From Prevotella denticola (lineage in GTDB: Bacteria > Bacteroidota > Bacteroidia > Bacteroidales > Bacteroidaceae): 64,000 nt of DNA. Positions within the stretch are counted from its first letter, which is position 1, and each line of letters opens with the position of its first letter. The translations under genes and the position numbers were made by a program. The notes under the pieces are model-generated. The model made no database searches. It was given only the letters and a program-made list of their open reading frames with translations, and was not told where the DNA came from. The DNA lies in assembly GCF_900454835.1 (NCBI RefSeq), contig NZ_UGTM01000001.1:1860501-1924500 (forward strand). Direction: 5' to 3'. This document shows positions 10,713 through 18,992 of the stretch, in pieces.

Positions 10713-11600
10713 ATGTTGTCAATTCTTCTCCCTGTTTACAACTGTAATTGTGCAGCTCTGGTCACAGAGCTGCAGCGGCAGTGCGTAGAAAGCAGTACCG
10801 ACTTTGAAATCATCGTGGCTGACGACGGTTCTTCCGTTGCAAGCTATATAGAGCACAACCTGCGCATTGAAAGGCTGGAAGGGGTACGTTACATCACAAG
10901 ACGGCAGAACGTCGGGCGTTCAGCGATACGCAATTTCCTCGTTTCCCAGGCCCAAGGAGAGTGGCTGCTCTTCATTGACGGCGATTTGACATTGGACAAT
11001 CCACACTTTATCCGACGTTATCTACAGGCGAGGAACAAGGATGTTGTTGTAGGCGGAATAAGGATTGGCGGCGATCCGGATGTATGGAGAAACAACCTCA
11101 GATACCGTTATGAGAAGGCGTATGAGCAGAAGAATACGGTGAAGAACAGGCAGCAATATGCCACGAAACACTTCAGTACGGCCAATTTCTTAGCACATAA
11201 AAGTGTTATGAGGAACCGCTCTTTTGACGAACGTTTCACCCGATACGGCTATGAAGACGTGCTCTTCGGCAAGTCACTTGCCGAAGCTCACATCCCCATC
11301 ACACATATTGACAATCTCATAACATTTGATTTCTTCGATTCAAACAGTACGTTTCTGGATAAGACAGAGGAGTCTCTCCGCACGCTGTATAACTTCCACG
11401 ACCAGCTGAAAGACTATTCCCGACTGCTTGATACGGCCGCCCGCCTTAGGGCATTACACCTGCAAGGCGTGCTTTCCATGGTTTATTCTCTTGCCGGACA
11501 GCCTATAAAGAAGCATCTGCAAGGCAATAATCCGAGCGTTTTCTGGTTTAATGTGTATAAACTCCTGTATTATTTACATTACGCAAAGAACACGATATGA
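10713..11600 (+). CDS. GT-A family 2 glycosyltransferase
   Basis: This 295-residue enzyme transfers a sugar from a nucleotide-sugar donor, probably in surface-polysaccharide synthesis at the cytoplasmic face. It opens with MLSILLPVYNCN, the usual GT2 start, then VADDGSS (D37, D38) for the nucleotide and LLFIDGDL (D89-G-D91) as the metal-binding DxD-type motif. YGYEDVLFG near residue 190 resembles the catalytic ED region. I chose the ATG at 10713 because the GT2 fold begins right there; the longer frame from 10668 adds a non-homologous tail. The stop codon overlaps the start of porZ by four bases, so the two are probably translationally coupled. Confidence 0.88.
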   Translation: MLSILLPVYNCNCAALVTELQRQCVESSTDFEIIVADDGSSVASYIEHNLRIERLEGVRYITRRQNVGRSAIRNFLVSQAQGEWLLFIDGDLTLDNPHFIRRYLQARNKDVVVGGIRIGGDPDVWRNNLRYRYEKAYEQKNTVKNRQQYATKHFSTANFLAHKSVMRNRSFDERFTRYGYEDVLFGKSLAEAHIPITHIDNLITFDFFDSNSTFLDKTEESLRTLYNFHDQLKDYSRLLDTAARLRALHLQGVLSMVYSLAGQPIKKHLQGNNPSVFWFNVYKLLYYLHYAKNTI

Positions 11601-13621
11601 CCATAAAAAGATATTTCCTATCGCTTATTCTCCTGCTGACAGTTGCCGTATCTGCCGCCGGCAAAGGCATGGGGACGTGGAAGAGCTACCTTTCCTACAG
11701 CAACATACAATGGGTAGAACAGGGAGGAAACAAGCTGTATGTGCTTGCTTCCAGCAGCCTTTACTCCTATAACAAAAACGACAAGAGCATCCAGACCTAC
11801 GACAAGACCAGTGGACTGAGTGATATGGACATCCGTTTCATCGGATGGAACAGGCCGGCACGCCGCCTGGTGATTGTCTATTCCGACTATAACATCGACC
11901 TGCTGGACGACAAGGGCAATGTGACGAACGTCCCCGACTACTACCTGAAGATGCTGACGGTAGACAAGACCGTCAACGGCATTGATATGTCAGGTACAGA
12001 CTGTTACCTGTCCACCGGCTTTGGACTCGTCAAGCTGAATGTCGCCAAGGCAGAGATAACCGACAGCTATAACCTCTCCTTCCCTGTCAATTACAGCTAT
12101 ATTGAAGGCAATTATATCTATGCTGCCAGCCAGAGTAACGGCCTTTACCGTGCCCTGCTGACCGCCAACCTCCTCGACAGGAACAACTGGGTACATACAG
12201 GCAGCTATGCGGCACGTCCCCATACCATGGATGCCGACCTGCTGGCGCAGGCCAAGACACTGAAACCCGGCGGGCCAAAACGCAACACCTTTATATGGAC
12301 TGACTTCCATAACAACCGGCTTTACACGACAGGCGGATACTTCGACCCGATTGCCGACAACTGGGAGAACCCGGGCATCGTGCAGGTACTGCACGGTGAT
12401 GAATGGGAAATCTACGAGGACGACTTCCCGAGCCGTACAGGCTATCTCTACCGAGGAACAAAGGCGGTAGCCGTCGACCCGAAGAACAGCGGGCACGTGT
12501 ATGTAGGGGCGAGAACAGGACTCTACGAGTTTCAGTCCGGCAGGATGGTCTCCTTCTACAACAGGGACAACAGCATCCTGCAAGCCGCCATGGACAGGGG
12601 GAAAGAACTGGACAACAACTATGTTCTGGTCAACGGACTGGCCTATGACAGGGACGGAAACCTGTGGGTACTCAACAGCCAGACGAAGAAAGAAAACCTC
12701 ATCCGGCTGTCCAGAGACGGGAAGATGACCTCTTTCTGCAAGCCCGAACTGATGAAAGACGGCGTGGGCCTTTCCAGCCTTTCACAGATGCGACAGGACA
12801 GCCGAGGGCTGCTGTGGTTCTGCAATGACGACTGGCGCAAACCGGGACTGTTCTCCTATGATCCGAAGAACGACAGACTCAACGCCTACACCCGCTTCGT
12901 CAATGACGACGGAAACAATATAGAACTGACCGCCGTACACTGCTGGGCAGAGGACATGGAAGGGAATATCTGGACCGGGACGACAGCCGGCCCGCTGGTG
13001 CTCCGACGCTCGCAGATGAACGACAAGGACGGCTACCGCTTCGTACAGGTCAAGGTGCCGCGCAACGACGGAAGCAATCTTGCCGACTATCTGCTCGCCG
13101 GTCTCGACATCACGGCCATGGCCATAGACGGCGGCGGACGCAAGTGGTTCGGCACGAAAGGCAACGGTGCCTACCTCATCAGTGCCGACAACATGACGCA
13201 GGTACAGCATTTCCTCATGTCGAACAGCAATCTCCTGTCCAACAACGTGCAGTCCATCTCCATCAACGATGCCACGGGAGAGGTGTTCTTCGCCACAGAC
13301 AAAGGACTCTGCTCCTACATGGGCGATGCCACGAAGGCAGCCGATTCGCCCGATAACGACAAGGTGTACGCCTATCCCAACCCGGTGAAACCCGGTTATA
13401 CCGGGCCGATAACCATTGTCGGACTTACCTTGAATGCAGATGTGAAGATTGTCACTACCAACGGCATTCTGGTCGCCGAAGGCACGAGCAACGGCGGCAC
13501 TTTCGTCTGGAACGGCAAAGACAAGAATGGTAAACGGGTTGCATCGGGCATCTATATGGTGCTGTCTGCCGACGAAAACGGCGACAACGGCACTGTCTGC
13601 AAGGTTGCCGTCGTGAATTGA
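11597..13621 (+). CDS. porZ: PorZ-like type IX secretion beta-propeller protein
   Basis: PorZ is a surface component of the T9SS attachment complex that helps anchor secreted cargo to A-type lipopolysaccharide. This 674-residue protein has a signal peptide (TIKRYFLSLILLLTVAVSAAG), then repeated propeller-type blades such as GLVKLNVAKAEI, GLYEFQSGRM, KGNGAYLISADN and DKGLCSYMGD. It ends in a C-terminal domain of about 85 residues (VYAYPNPVKPGYTGPITI through GIYMVLSADENG) that resembles T9SS type A sorting domains. Overall architecture matches P. gingivalis PorZ, which is somewhat longer. Neighbouring genes are glycan enzymes, which fits a link between T9SS and A-LPS. A generic two-component-regulator propeller protein is the alternative. 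Confidence 0.8.
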   Translation: MTIKRYFLSLILLLTVAVSAAGKGMGTWKSYLSYSNIQWVEQGGNKLYVLASSSLYSYNKNDKSIQTYDKTSGLSDMDIRFIGWNRPARRLVIVYSDYNIDLLDDKGNVTNVPDYYLKMLTVDKTVNGIDMSGTDCYLSTGFGLVKLNVAKAEITDSYNLSFPVNYSYIEGNYIYAASQSNGLYRALLTANLLDRNNWVHTGSYAARPHTMDADLLAQAKTLKPGGPKRNTFIWTDFHNNRLYTTGGYFDPIADNWENPGIVQVLHGDEWEIYEDDFPSRTGYLYRGTKAVAVDPKNSGHVYVGARTGLYEFQSGRMVSFYNRDNSILQAAMDRGKELDNNYVLVNGLAYDRDGNLWVLNSQTKKENLIRLSRDGKMTSFCKPELMKDGVGLSSLSQMRQDSRGLLWFCNDDWRKPGLFSYDPKNDRLNAYTRFVNDDGNNIELTAVHCWAEDMEGNIWTGTTAGPLVLRRSQMNDKDGYRFVQVKVPRNDGSNLADYLLAGLDITAMAIDGGGRKWFGTKGNGAYLISADNMTQVQHFLMSNSNLLSNNVQSISINDATGEVFFATDKGLCSYMGDATKAADSPDNDKVYAYPNPVKPGYTGPITIVGLTLNADVKIVTTNGILVAEGTSNGGTFVWNGKDKNGKRVASGIYMVLSADENGDNGTVCKVAVVN

Positions 13622-15024
13622 TGAAAGCTATGAAGGCACGGATAAGGCGCAATCCGATTTTCTGGATACTGCTGACGGCTCCGCTGGCATTGCTGTTGCT
13701 GTGCCAGCTCCAGCCCACCTTCGACGACTGGACGTATTACACCATACCGCAGACAACGCCTCTGACGATCCAGAGTCTGTTGCCCGACGGCAATTACTGG
13801 CGGCCTTTCGACGTGCTATTCGGGCATCTGCTCGGGCTTGATTACCGGCTTTTCCCACTCTTGAACCACCTTTTCATCCTGCTGGGACATATCCTCAACA
13901 CGTTGCTGATCTGCCGGATTCTGCAATGGTTCCAGGTCGGCAGACTGTCTCGCAACCTGTCTGTCATTTTCTTTTATCTGTCGTCAGGCACGCTGGGAAC
14001 CGTCCTGGACATCGATTCACTGAACCAGGTCTATTCGCTTCTATGGGGACTTCTTGCCTTATACAGCTACATCAGCCTGTCAGGATGCCGGAGACTTATA
14101 CTGTGGCTGCTGTGTGCTCTACTTTCAGTCTTTGCCAAAGAGTCTGGTTACATCTGGTTTGTCTGCCCGCCGTTCCTTGTGTGGAGCGTCGGAAAAGCCA
14201 GTTTCAGACACGCAATGAGACAGGCTGTCTGCGGCTTCCTGCCGTTTGTTCTCTATCTTGTCTGCCGTTTCCTGCTGACCGACAGTTTCCATCTTGAGAA
14301 CAATGTCTATATGGAGTTCACTGCGCAACGGCTGCTGCGCAACATCAGCCTGCTGTTGGGAATGACCCTCTACCCCGTCGATTACGCCAGCCTCATCCAC
14401 CCCCAGCACCGCCATCTTGCCGTGGTCGTGGTCACAGGACTGCTCCCCTTGCCTTTCCTATGGCTTCTGCTGCGCTCCTACAGGTGGCGGAAACCGCTCA
14501 CAGTACTGCTTTTATCCTTCTTTGCCGGGGCTTTCGTCAATCTGATGACCGTATTCACATTGATGCACTGCTATGCTGTTCTGCCCTTTGCAGCGATGAT
14601 GATTGCCCTGCTTTGCGAACAGATCAAGAACAAGCGGGTACTGATCGTCTCGGCATCGCTCTACCTGCTGGCCGCAGCCTTTACCCTGTTCCATCACGGC
14701 TATGCCGCCTGGCTGTCGGGAAAGACGGGCGAACGGATGGCAAGGAGCTTTGTCAGTCAGTGCAGCCAGCCGGTAAACAAGGTGATGCTGATACATTTAG
14801 AGAAAGGCGAAACAAAGTATTCCTCTTTCTGGGTCATTCCTTACGAGGCCTTCGGATGGGGTTATTCCGTGAGGCAGCAGACAGGTTACCAATGGCCAAA
14901 GACCATTCTCAACGAGGAAATAACAGATAAAAAGCAGCTGGAGTCCTTACTTCCAAAGGCAGAGAAAGCTGGCTGTGACGGCGTGTGGTACGCAGAAGAC
15001 GACACAGTAAAACGCATCAGATGA
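13621..15024 (+). CDS. GT-C-like polytopic membrane glycosyltransferase
   Basis: A 467-residue inner-membrane protein with about ten to twelve hydrophobic segments. After the first segment, the loop QPTFDDWTYYT carries a double aspartate (D35, D36), the position where GT-C enzymes that use lipid-linked sugars keep their catalytic acid. A small soluble part follows the last membrane segment near residue 375. The likely role is adding a sugar to an envelope glycan from the periplasmic side; donor and acceptor are unknown. The start ATG shares an A with the porZ TGA, and its own TGA overlaps the next ATG, so porZ, this gene and the acyltransferase form one coupled unit. Confidence 0.65.
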   Translation: MKAMKARIRRNPIFWILLTAPLALLLLCQLQPTFDDWTYYTIPQTTPLTIQSLLPDGNYWRPFDVLFGHLLGLDYRLFPLLNHLFILLGHILNTLLICRILQWFQVGRLSRNLSVIFFYLSSGTLGTVLDIDSLNQVYSLLWGLLALYSYISLSGCRRLILWLLCALLSVFAKESGYIWFVCPPFLVWSVGKASFRHAMRQAVCGFLPFVLYLVCRFLLTDSFHLENNVYMEFTAQRLLRNISLLLGMTLYPVDYASLIHPQHRHLAVVVVTGLLPLPFLWLLLRSYRWRKPLTVLLLSFFAGAFVNLMTVFTLMHCYAVLPFAAMMIALLCEQIKNKRVLIVSASLYLLAAAFTLFHHGYAAWLSGKTGERMARSFVSQCSQPVNKVMLIHLEKGETKYSSFWVIPYEAFGWGYSVRQQTGYQWPKTILNEEITDKKQLESLLPKAEKAGCDGVWYAEDDTVKRIR

Positions 15025-16028
15025 AACAGAAGATAGCCGAAATATCCTTCCTCCATGTGTTTGCCATCCTCCTGGTAGTCATCGGACACTCTTTCTTCCG
15101 GACAGAAAGCCGTGTCGTCGACTGGATCTATCAGTTCCACATACCGCTTTTCTTTTTCATATCGGGCTATCTGCTCCACCTCTCCATACAGGGAAAGACC
15201 ATCAGCCTCTGCACCTTCCTCCTGCGGAAGGCACGCCGCCTGCTGCTCCCCTACTTTGCATTGAGCACGCTGCTTTTCATTCCAAAAGTTCTTCTTTCCC
15301 GGCTCATGGTACGCCCGATACATGCCAGATGGGGCGAATATGCGGCCATGCTCATCTATCCTTACCGCAATGTCAACGGCTCCTATTGGTTCCTGCCTAC
15401 CCTGTTTCTGCTCTTTGTCTTTGCAGCAGTGCTCCTTTCACTTTCGCAGCGGATGAAGCACGGACCGTCCCGCACCGTTTCCGGCCTGTCGCTCTTCCTG
15501 CTCGCACTGGCAGACATCTTACTTCCTTTCTCCCACGACACGCTCTTCAATGTTGTCGGATCCGTCCATTACGCCTTCTATTTTGCCTTGGGCTACTTTA
15601 CATCAAGATTCTGCCTGACACGTTTTCTCGACAAGGAGAAAACAGACTTTCTGGTTTTCCTGTTTACGCTGGGGGTGTCATTCACCGGTCTAAACGCACG
15701 TACATCCCCTCTGACAGACTTTTTCCTTGCCTTGAACGGTATTCTCATGTCGGTTGCTCTGGCACGCTTGTATGCGAAACAGGGGGCTTATTTCCTCAAC
15801 CACCTCGCTCCCGCATCCTATACCATCTATCTCTATCACGGTATCTTCCAGGCCTTGTGCCTCCAGATACTGACCCATTTCTCCCACCTCGATGCTCTCT
15901 TTTACCAGTTCCTCGCCATCCTGACGGGCGTTTACGGACCTCTTATCGTTTACAAAGTACTTTACAGCTGCCGTAACAGCCGCATCGGAAGACTTCCTGC
16001 ATTGATTTCCGGCATTCATTTCTCTTAG
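15021..16028 (+). CDS. Acyltransferase family 3 membrane protein
   Basis: This 335-residue integral membrane protein fits acyltransferase family 3 (O-acetyltransferase type), which decorates surface sugars with acyl groups. The first membrane segment has the family histidine in VVIGHSFF (H23), followed by a FHIPLFFFISGYLL segment that is highly typical. About ten hydrophobic segments follow. The ATG at 15021 overlaps the preceding stop codon and starts exactly where the family similarity begins. Together with the GT2 and GT-C-like genes it suggests a small glycan-modification operon around porZ. Confidence 0.85.
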   Translation: MKQKIAEISFLHVFAILLVVIGHSFFRTESRVVDWIYQFHIPLFFFISGYLLHLSIQGKTISLCTFLLRKARRLLLPYFALSTLLFIPKVLLSRLMVRPIHARWGEYAAMLIYPYRNVNGSYWFLPTLFLLFVFAAVLLSLSQRMKHGPSRTVSGLSLFLLALADILLPFSHDTLFNVVGSVHYAFYFALGYFTSRFCLTRFLDKEKTDFLVFLFTLGVSFTGLNARTSPLTDFFLALNGILMSVALARLYAKQGAYFLNHLAPASYTIYLYHGIFQALCLQILTHFSHLDALFYQFLAILTGVYGPLIVYKVLYSCRNSRIGRLPALISGIHFS

Positions 16029-16370
16029 CCGGACCGCAGACTGCCCTCAGTGTGGAGGGCAACCGGAAAACCGTCAACAAGGGAAGAAGTCTATGCCCGT
16101 TTCCCCGTAGAGTCAACCAGTGTCCTGCAAAGACAGTTCTTTTTGCAGAGACAACGCCGTTCTCCTGTCGCTTTTCTACGTACTTCTTCCATTTATACAC
16201 GCTGTCTTCTTCTCAGGAATCCCCGTCCTTCCGAATCATATTCAAGTTCCTTTCATGGACTTATAAGGTCTTGACAGCATTCATAACAAACGTCTGGAGA
16301 GTTGCCCGACCTTGCTTTCGGAGTGTGAGGACAGTGTCGTCCGGCATCGTACGACAACGCATACAGAGAA

Positions 16371-16458
16371 TTATCTTCACGAGAAAAAGAAATTATTTAC
16401 GTGAAAAGAAATATTTCTTTTCATGAAGAAAAAAAATTATCTTCATGAAAAGAATTCC
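16371..16458 (+). repeat. 4 x 22-bp AT-rich array, copy B
   Basis: Exactly four 22-bp units begin at 16371, 16393, 16415 and 16437, for example TTATTTACGTGAAAAGAA and TTATCTTCATGAAAAGAA. The family and length (88 bp) are the same as copy A at 10525-10612. Confidence 0.85.
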
Positions 16459-16534
16459 ATTTGGACTGCTGTGTGACACTGCCCGAAAGGAGAAAACACG
16501 ACAAAAACAGTACTCAAGACCTGCCTGAACAGAG

Positions 16535-16583
16535 CACCCCTGCCCGTCCGAATCCTTGTTGCGGAAACGGACTGACGGGGGTG
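16535..16583 (+). terminator. Terminator-like hairpin after the acyltransferase gene
   Basis: CACCCC (16535-16540) pairs with GGGGTG (16578-16583), and an inner GTCCG/CGGAC stem forms beyond an internal loop. TTTTTAT follows on the plus strand. It could serve both convergent genes. Confidence 0.55.
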
Positions 16584-16628
16584 TTTTTATGCAGGGAGGA
16601 CCTGCGACCGTCTGAAGAACGTGACGCG

Positions 16629-18755
16629 CTATCCTCTGTCTGTCATTGCTTTTCCAGATGTCTTGCGCTTTGCTTTTTTCACCTTCTGCTTTCCTGTCTG
16701 GACGGTTTCACCGGGAAAGGGAATTCCAAGGCTCCGGGCACGTTCCAGATTACGGCTTTTAGCCTTGCGCTGCGTGTCGGCTTTCTGCTTCGTTATAGCT
16801 CCGGGCTTCTGTTGGAAGAGCGGAAGCAGATGCGGATTCCACGTTCCCTGCACATCGCGTTTTGCCTTGCACTCGATGACTTTCGGGTAATAGTAAACGG
16901 CTTCAGGCTGCCGCTGTGTGGCATAGTCGCCCGTGTCCCATCTGCCATTGTCGTTGTCGTCGACAATAAGACGGAGATAATAGCTGCCGGGCCTGACATA
17001 GTGGAAAGTCGCTTTTCCGTCTTTGGCATTCACTTCTTTTACGGGTCTGTCGCTTTCGTTGAGCAGCTGCAGCAGGCAGTTCCTGCCCGCCATGCCCTGC
17101 AAGGTCATCACCAGCGTGCCGTACTCGTCTATGGAAGGAATGCGAATACCCTGTTTGTACTTCCCGGAAACCCTTCCGTAGATGTCTGTAAAGGCAGCAG
17201 AATCCACCTCAAGACTGTATTCATGTCCCGGATCCCACGTACTGATAAGTTTCAGGGAACGCGGTCTGCCAGGCTCAGCACCGAACTGATACTTCGCCCG
17301 ATACCACAGGGTATCAATCTTTTCGTAGAGATGAATCCTGGCCGTATCGGTCTTTTCTATCGGAGAAGACACTTCAAACGTCGGGTTCTGGTCAGGGTCC
17401 ATTTGCGAAGGGACATCGAACTTCACCTCCAAGGGTGCTGCGGGCATCTCCGTCTCATAGCTTTTCCCCCGTTCCCTGGCCTTCTCCTGTTTCTTCTTCC
17501 ACTTGTCGTATTCCTCCTGCCGACGCTTCAGACGACGGGCGTATGGAATCTTCGAGAGCACCTCCAACGTGTCGTTCTTCGGAACAAGCCCTCCCATACT
17601 GTCGGTCGTATTGTAAGTAATCTGCATACGCAGCGTGTCCTGGTTGACAAGGGCGGTGTCACGGAGCCAGTAGGTGACGGTGTCCTGGTTCAGACTGGGT
17701 TCCGTGACGAAGGCATCCCTGGCATTGAAATTGAGGCCCTTTATCTGCGGCAGGTCGGCATCGCCATAGCTGAAAAAGAGTGTGAAGTGATTGGCTTCCT
17801 TGCGTTCAGCCTTCAGGAAGAAGCGGTCGGTCTGCGTGGCAGTAAAGGCGTTCAGCACCACATCGTCCGGAAAGAAATGTGTATAAGGCGTCTGCCTGAT
17901 GTCCTTGATATGCAGCGTATCGGTCCAGAGCGTGTCCTGCCGTATGTCTGGTTTCCAGGAAGGCATGATGACTTCGGGCGTGAAGGCGATCCGTTCACTC
18001 TTCTGGTTGTACCTGTAATTGCCGTCAGCATCCTGCAGCGCATAGATGCGGTAGTCTCCCTTGGCAACACCCCGTATGACGAAGTGGCCCCGGCTGTCGG
18101 TACGCGAGACACGCAGCATGGGCTGTTTCAGGAAAGCCGTGTCGTTCTGGTTGCTGTAAAGGCCCACGAGAATGCCCTTGATGGGTTCCAGGTTCTCGGC
18201 ATCAAGCACGTAGCCCGCCACTTCGAGCGTGTCGATATGGTCGCCGGTGGAGAAGCTGTAGGTATAGTTTCCCAACGGGTTTCCCTCGTTGTTGTCGGAG
18301 ATGGCATCCGAGAAGTCAATGGTGTAAGTAGTGTTCGGCTGCAGCTTGTCCTGCAGGCTTACTGTAATCTGCTTCCCGGTGGCCTTGATTTCAGGTGCTT
18401 CCAGCTGCGGCGGCGACACGACGACCTTCTCAGAGGCGTTCTCCAGCTTGATGAACTCGTCGAAGTAGATGCTCACCTTCCTGCTGTTCACATCGGTAGC
18501 ACGCTCGGCAGGAGATGCCCCGAGCACTCTGGGTGGCGTCTCGTCGTACCAGCCGCCATCGGGCTGTCCCATCTTGGCACAGGAAGCAAGGAGGAAAAGT
18601 AAAAGGATAAAAAGGTAAGAAGGTACAAGCGTCGGCCGGTAAACCGCTGAAAGGCAATGGCTGATCCTGACAGGAAGAGCATGGCTGATCCTGGCTGAAA
18701 AGTCCTCCTTTCCATCCCTGTCTTCCGGGCAATATCTCTGTTTCATCTTCTTCAT
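16629..18755 (-). CDS. Ig-like (SbsA type) domain lipoprotein
   Basis: About 708 residues. A hydrophobic stretch ends in a lipobox, FLLASC, so the mature protein should be lipid-anchored. An Ig-like domain of the SbsA/bacterial type follows (TPPRVLGASPAERATDVN through YTYSFSTGDHID). A middle-repeat region contains a carboxypeptidase-regulatory-like segment (VAGYVLDAENLEPIKGILVGLY). The tail is basic. Function is unknown; a cell-envelope structural role is inferred. The start is uncertain: I used MKKMKQRYCP at 18755, but this puts about 45 residues before the hydrophobic core. That core is encoded by TTTTTACC-type repeat DNA (18593-18626), so the true start may have been altered by repeat change. 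Alternative ATGs lie at 18797 and 18800. Confidence 0.75.
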   Translation of the reverse strand: MKKMKQRYCPEDRDGKEDFSARISHALPVRISHCLSAVYRPTLVPSYLFILLLFLLASCAKMGQPDGGWYDETPPRVLGASPAERATDVNSRKVSIYFDEFIKLENASEKVVVSPPQLEAPEIKATGKQITVSLQDKLQPNTTYTIDFSDAISDNNEGNPLGNYTYSFSTGDHIDTLEVAGYVLDAENLEPIKGILVGLYSNQNDTAFLKQPMLRVSRTDSRGHFVIRGVAKGDYRIYALQDADGNYRYNQKSERIAFTPEVIMPSWKPDIRQDTLWTDTLHIKDIRQTPYTHFFPDDVVLNAFTATQTDRFFLKAERKEANHFTLFFSYGDADLPQIKGLNFNARDAFVTEPSLNQDTVTYWLRDTALVNQDTLRMQITYNTTDSMGGLVPKNDTLEVLSKIPYARRLKRRQEEYDKWKKKQEKARERGKSYETEMPAAPLEVKFDVPSQMDPDQNPTFEVSSPIEKTDTARIHLYEKIDTLWYRAKYQFGAEPGRPRSLKLISTWDPGHEYSLEVDSAAFTDIYGRVSGKYKQGIRIPSIDEYGTLVMTLQGMAGRNCLLQLLNESDRPVKEVNAKDGKATFHYVRPGSYYLRLIVDDNDNGRWDTGDYATQRQPEAVYYYPKVIECKAKRDVQGTWNPHLLPLFQQKPGAITKQKADTQRKAKSRNLERARSLGIPFPGETVQTGKQKVKKAKRKTSGKAMTDRG
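18593..18626 (-). repeat. Repeat-like DNA encoding the lipoprotein signal core
   Basis: On the minus strand this reads as runs of ACCTT(C/T)TTACC and CTTTTACTTTT, closely resembling the neighbouring 45-bp repeat family. It encodes the hydrophobic core LVPSYLFILLLFLL. Confidence 0.5.
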
Positions 18756-18826
18756 ATCGCTGATTTTACGATTTACCTTGTCTATTTTATTCCCCATCAA
18801 AGCCTGTCCGCTTCAAAGAGTTTTTG

Positions 18827-18992
18827 CCTTTTTACCCTTTTACCTCCTTGCCTTCAAAGGGGGGGACTTTTACCTTTTTACCCTTTTACCTCCTTGTCTT
18901 CAAAGGGGAGACCTTTACCTTTTTACCCCTTTACCTCCTTGCCTTCAAAGGGGAAACTTTTACCTTTTTACCCTTTTACTTTTTTACTTTTC
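18827..18992 (-). repeat. 45-bp tandem repeat, about 3.7 copies
   Basis: Copies: partial 18827-18866, full 18867-18911 and 18912-18956, partial 18957-18992. Each contains CTTTTACCTTTTTACCC, then CTCCTTGCCTTCAAAGGGG. On the minus strand it begins at the stop codon of the GH3-family gene and fills the spacer before the lipoprotein gene. The frames crossing it are low-complexity and not genes. Confidence 0.9.

Larger units (their letters stand above)
16029..16628. other. Convergent intergenic region, 600 bases
   Basis: Between the acyltransferase gene (+) and the Ig-like lipoprotein gene (-). Short frames at 16050-16426 have no recognisable product. The content I can support is array B (16371-16458) and a terminator-like hairpin at 16535-16583. 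Confidence 0.5.

Noticed and set aside
16461..18602. A 713-codon plus-strand open frame
   Set aside because: It lies wholly opposite the Ig-like lipoprotein gene, has no recognisable domains, and the minus-strand product has a lipobox and an Ig-like domain.
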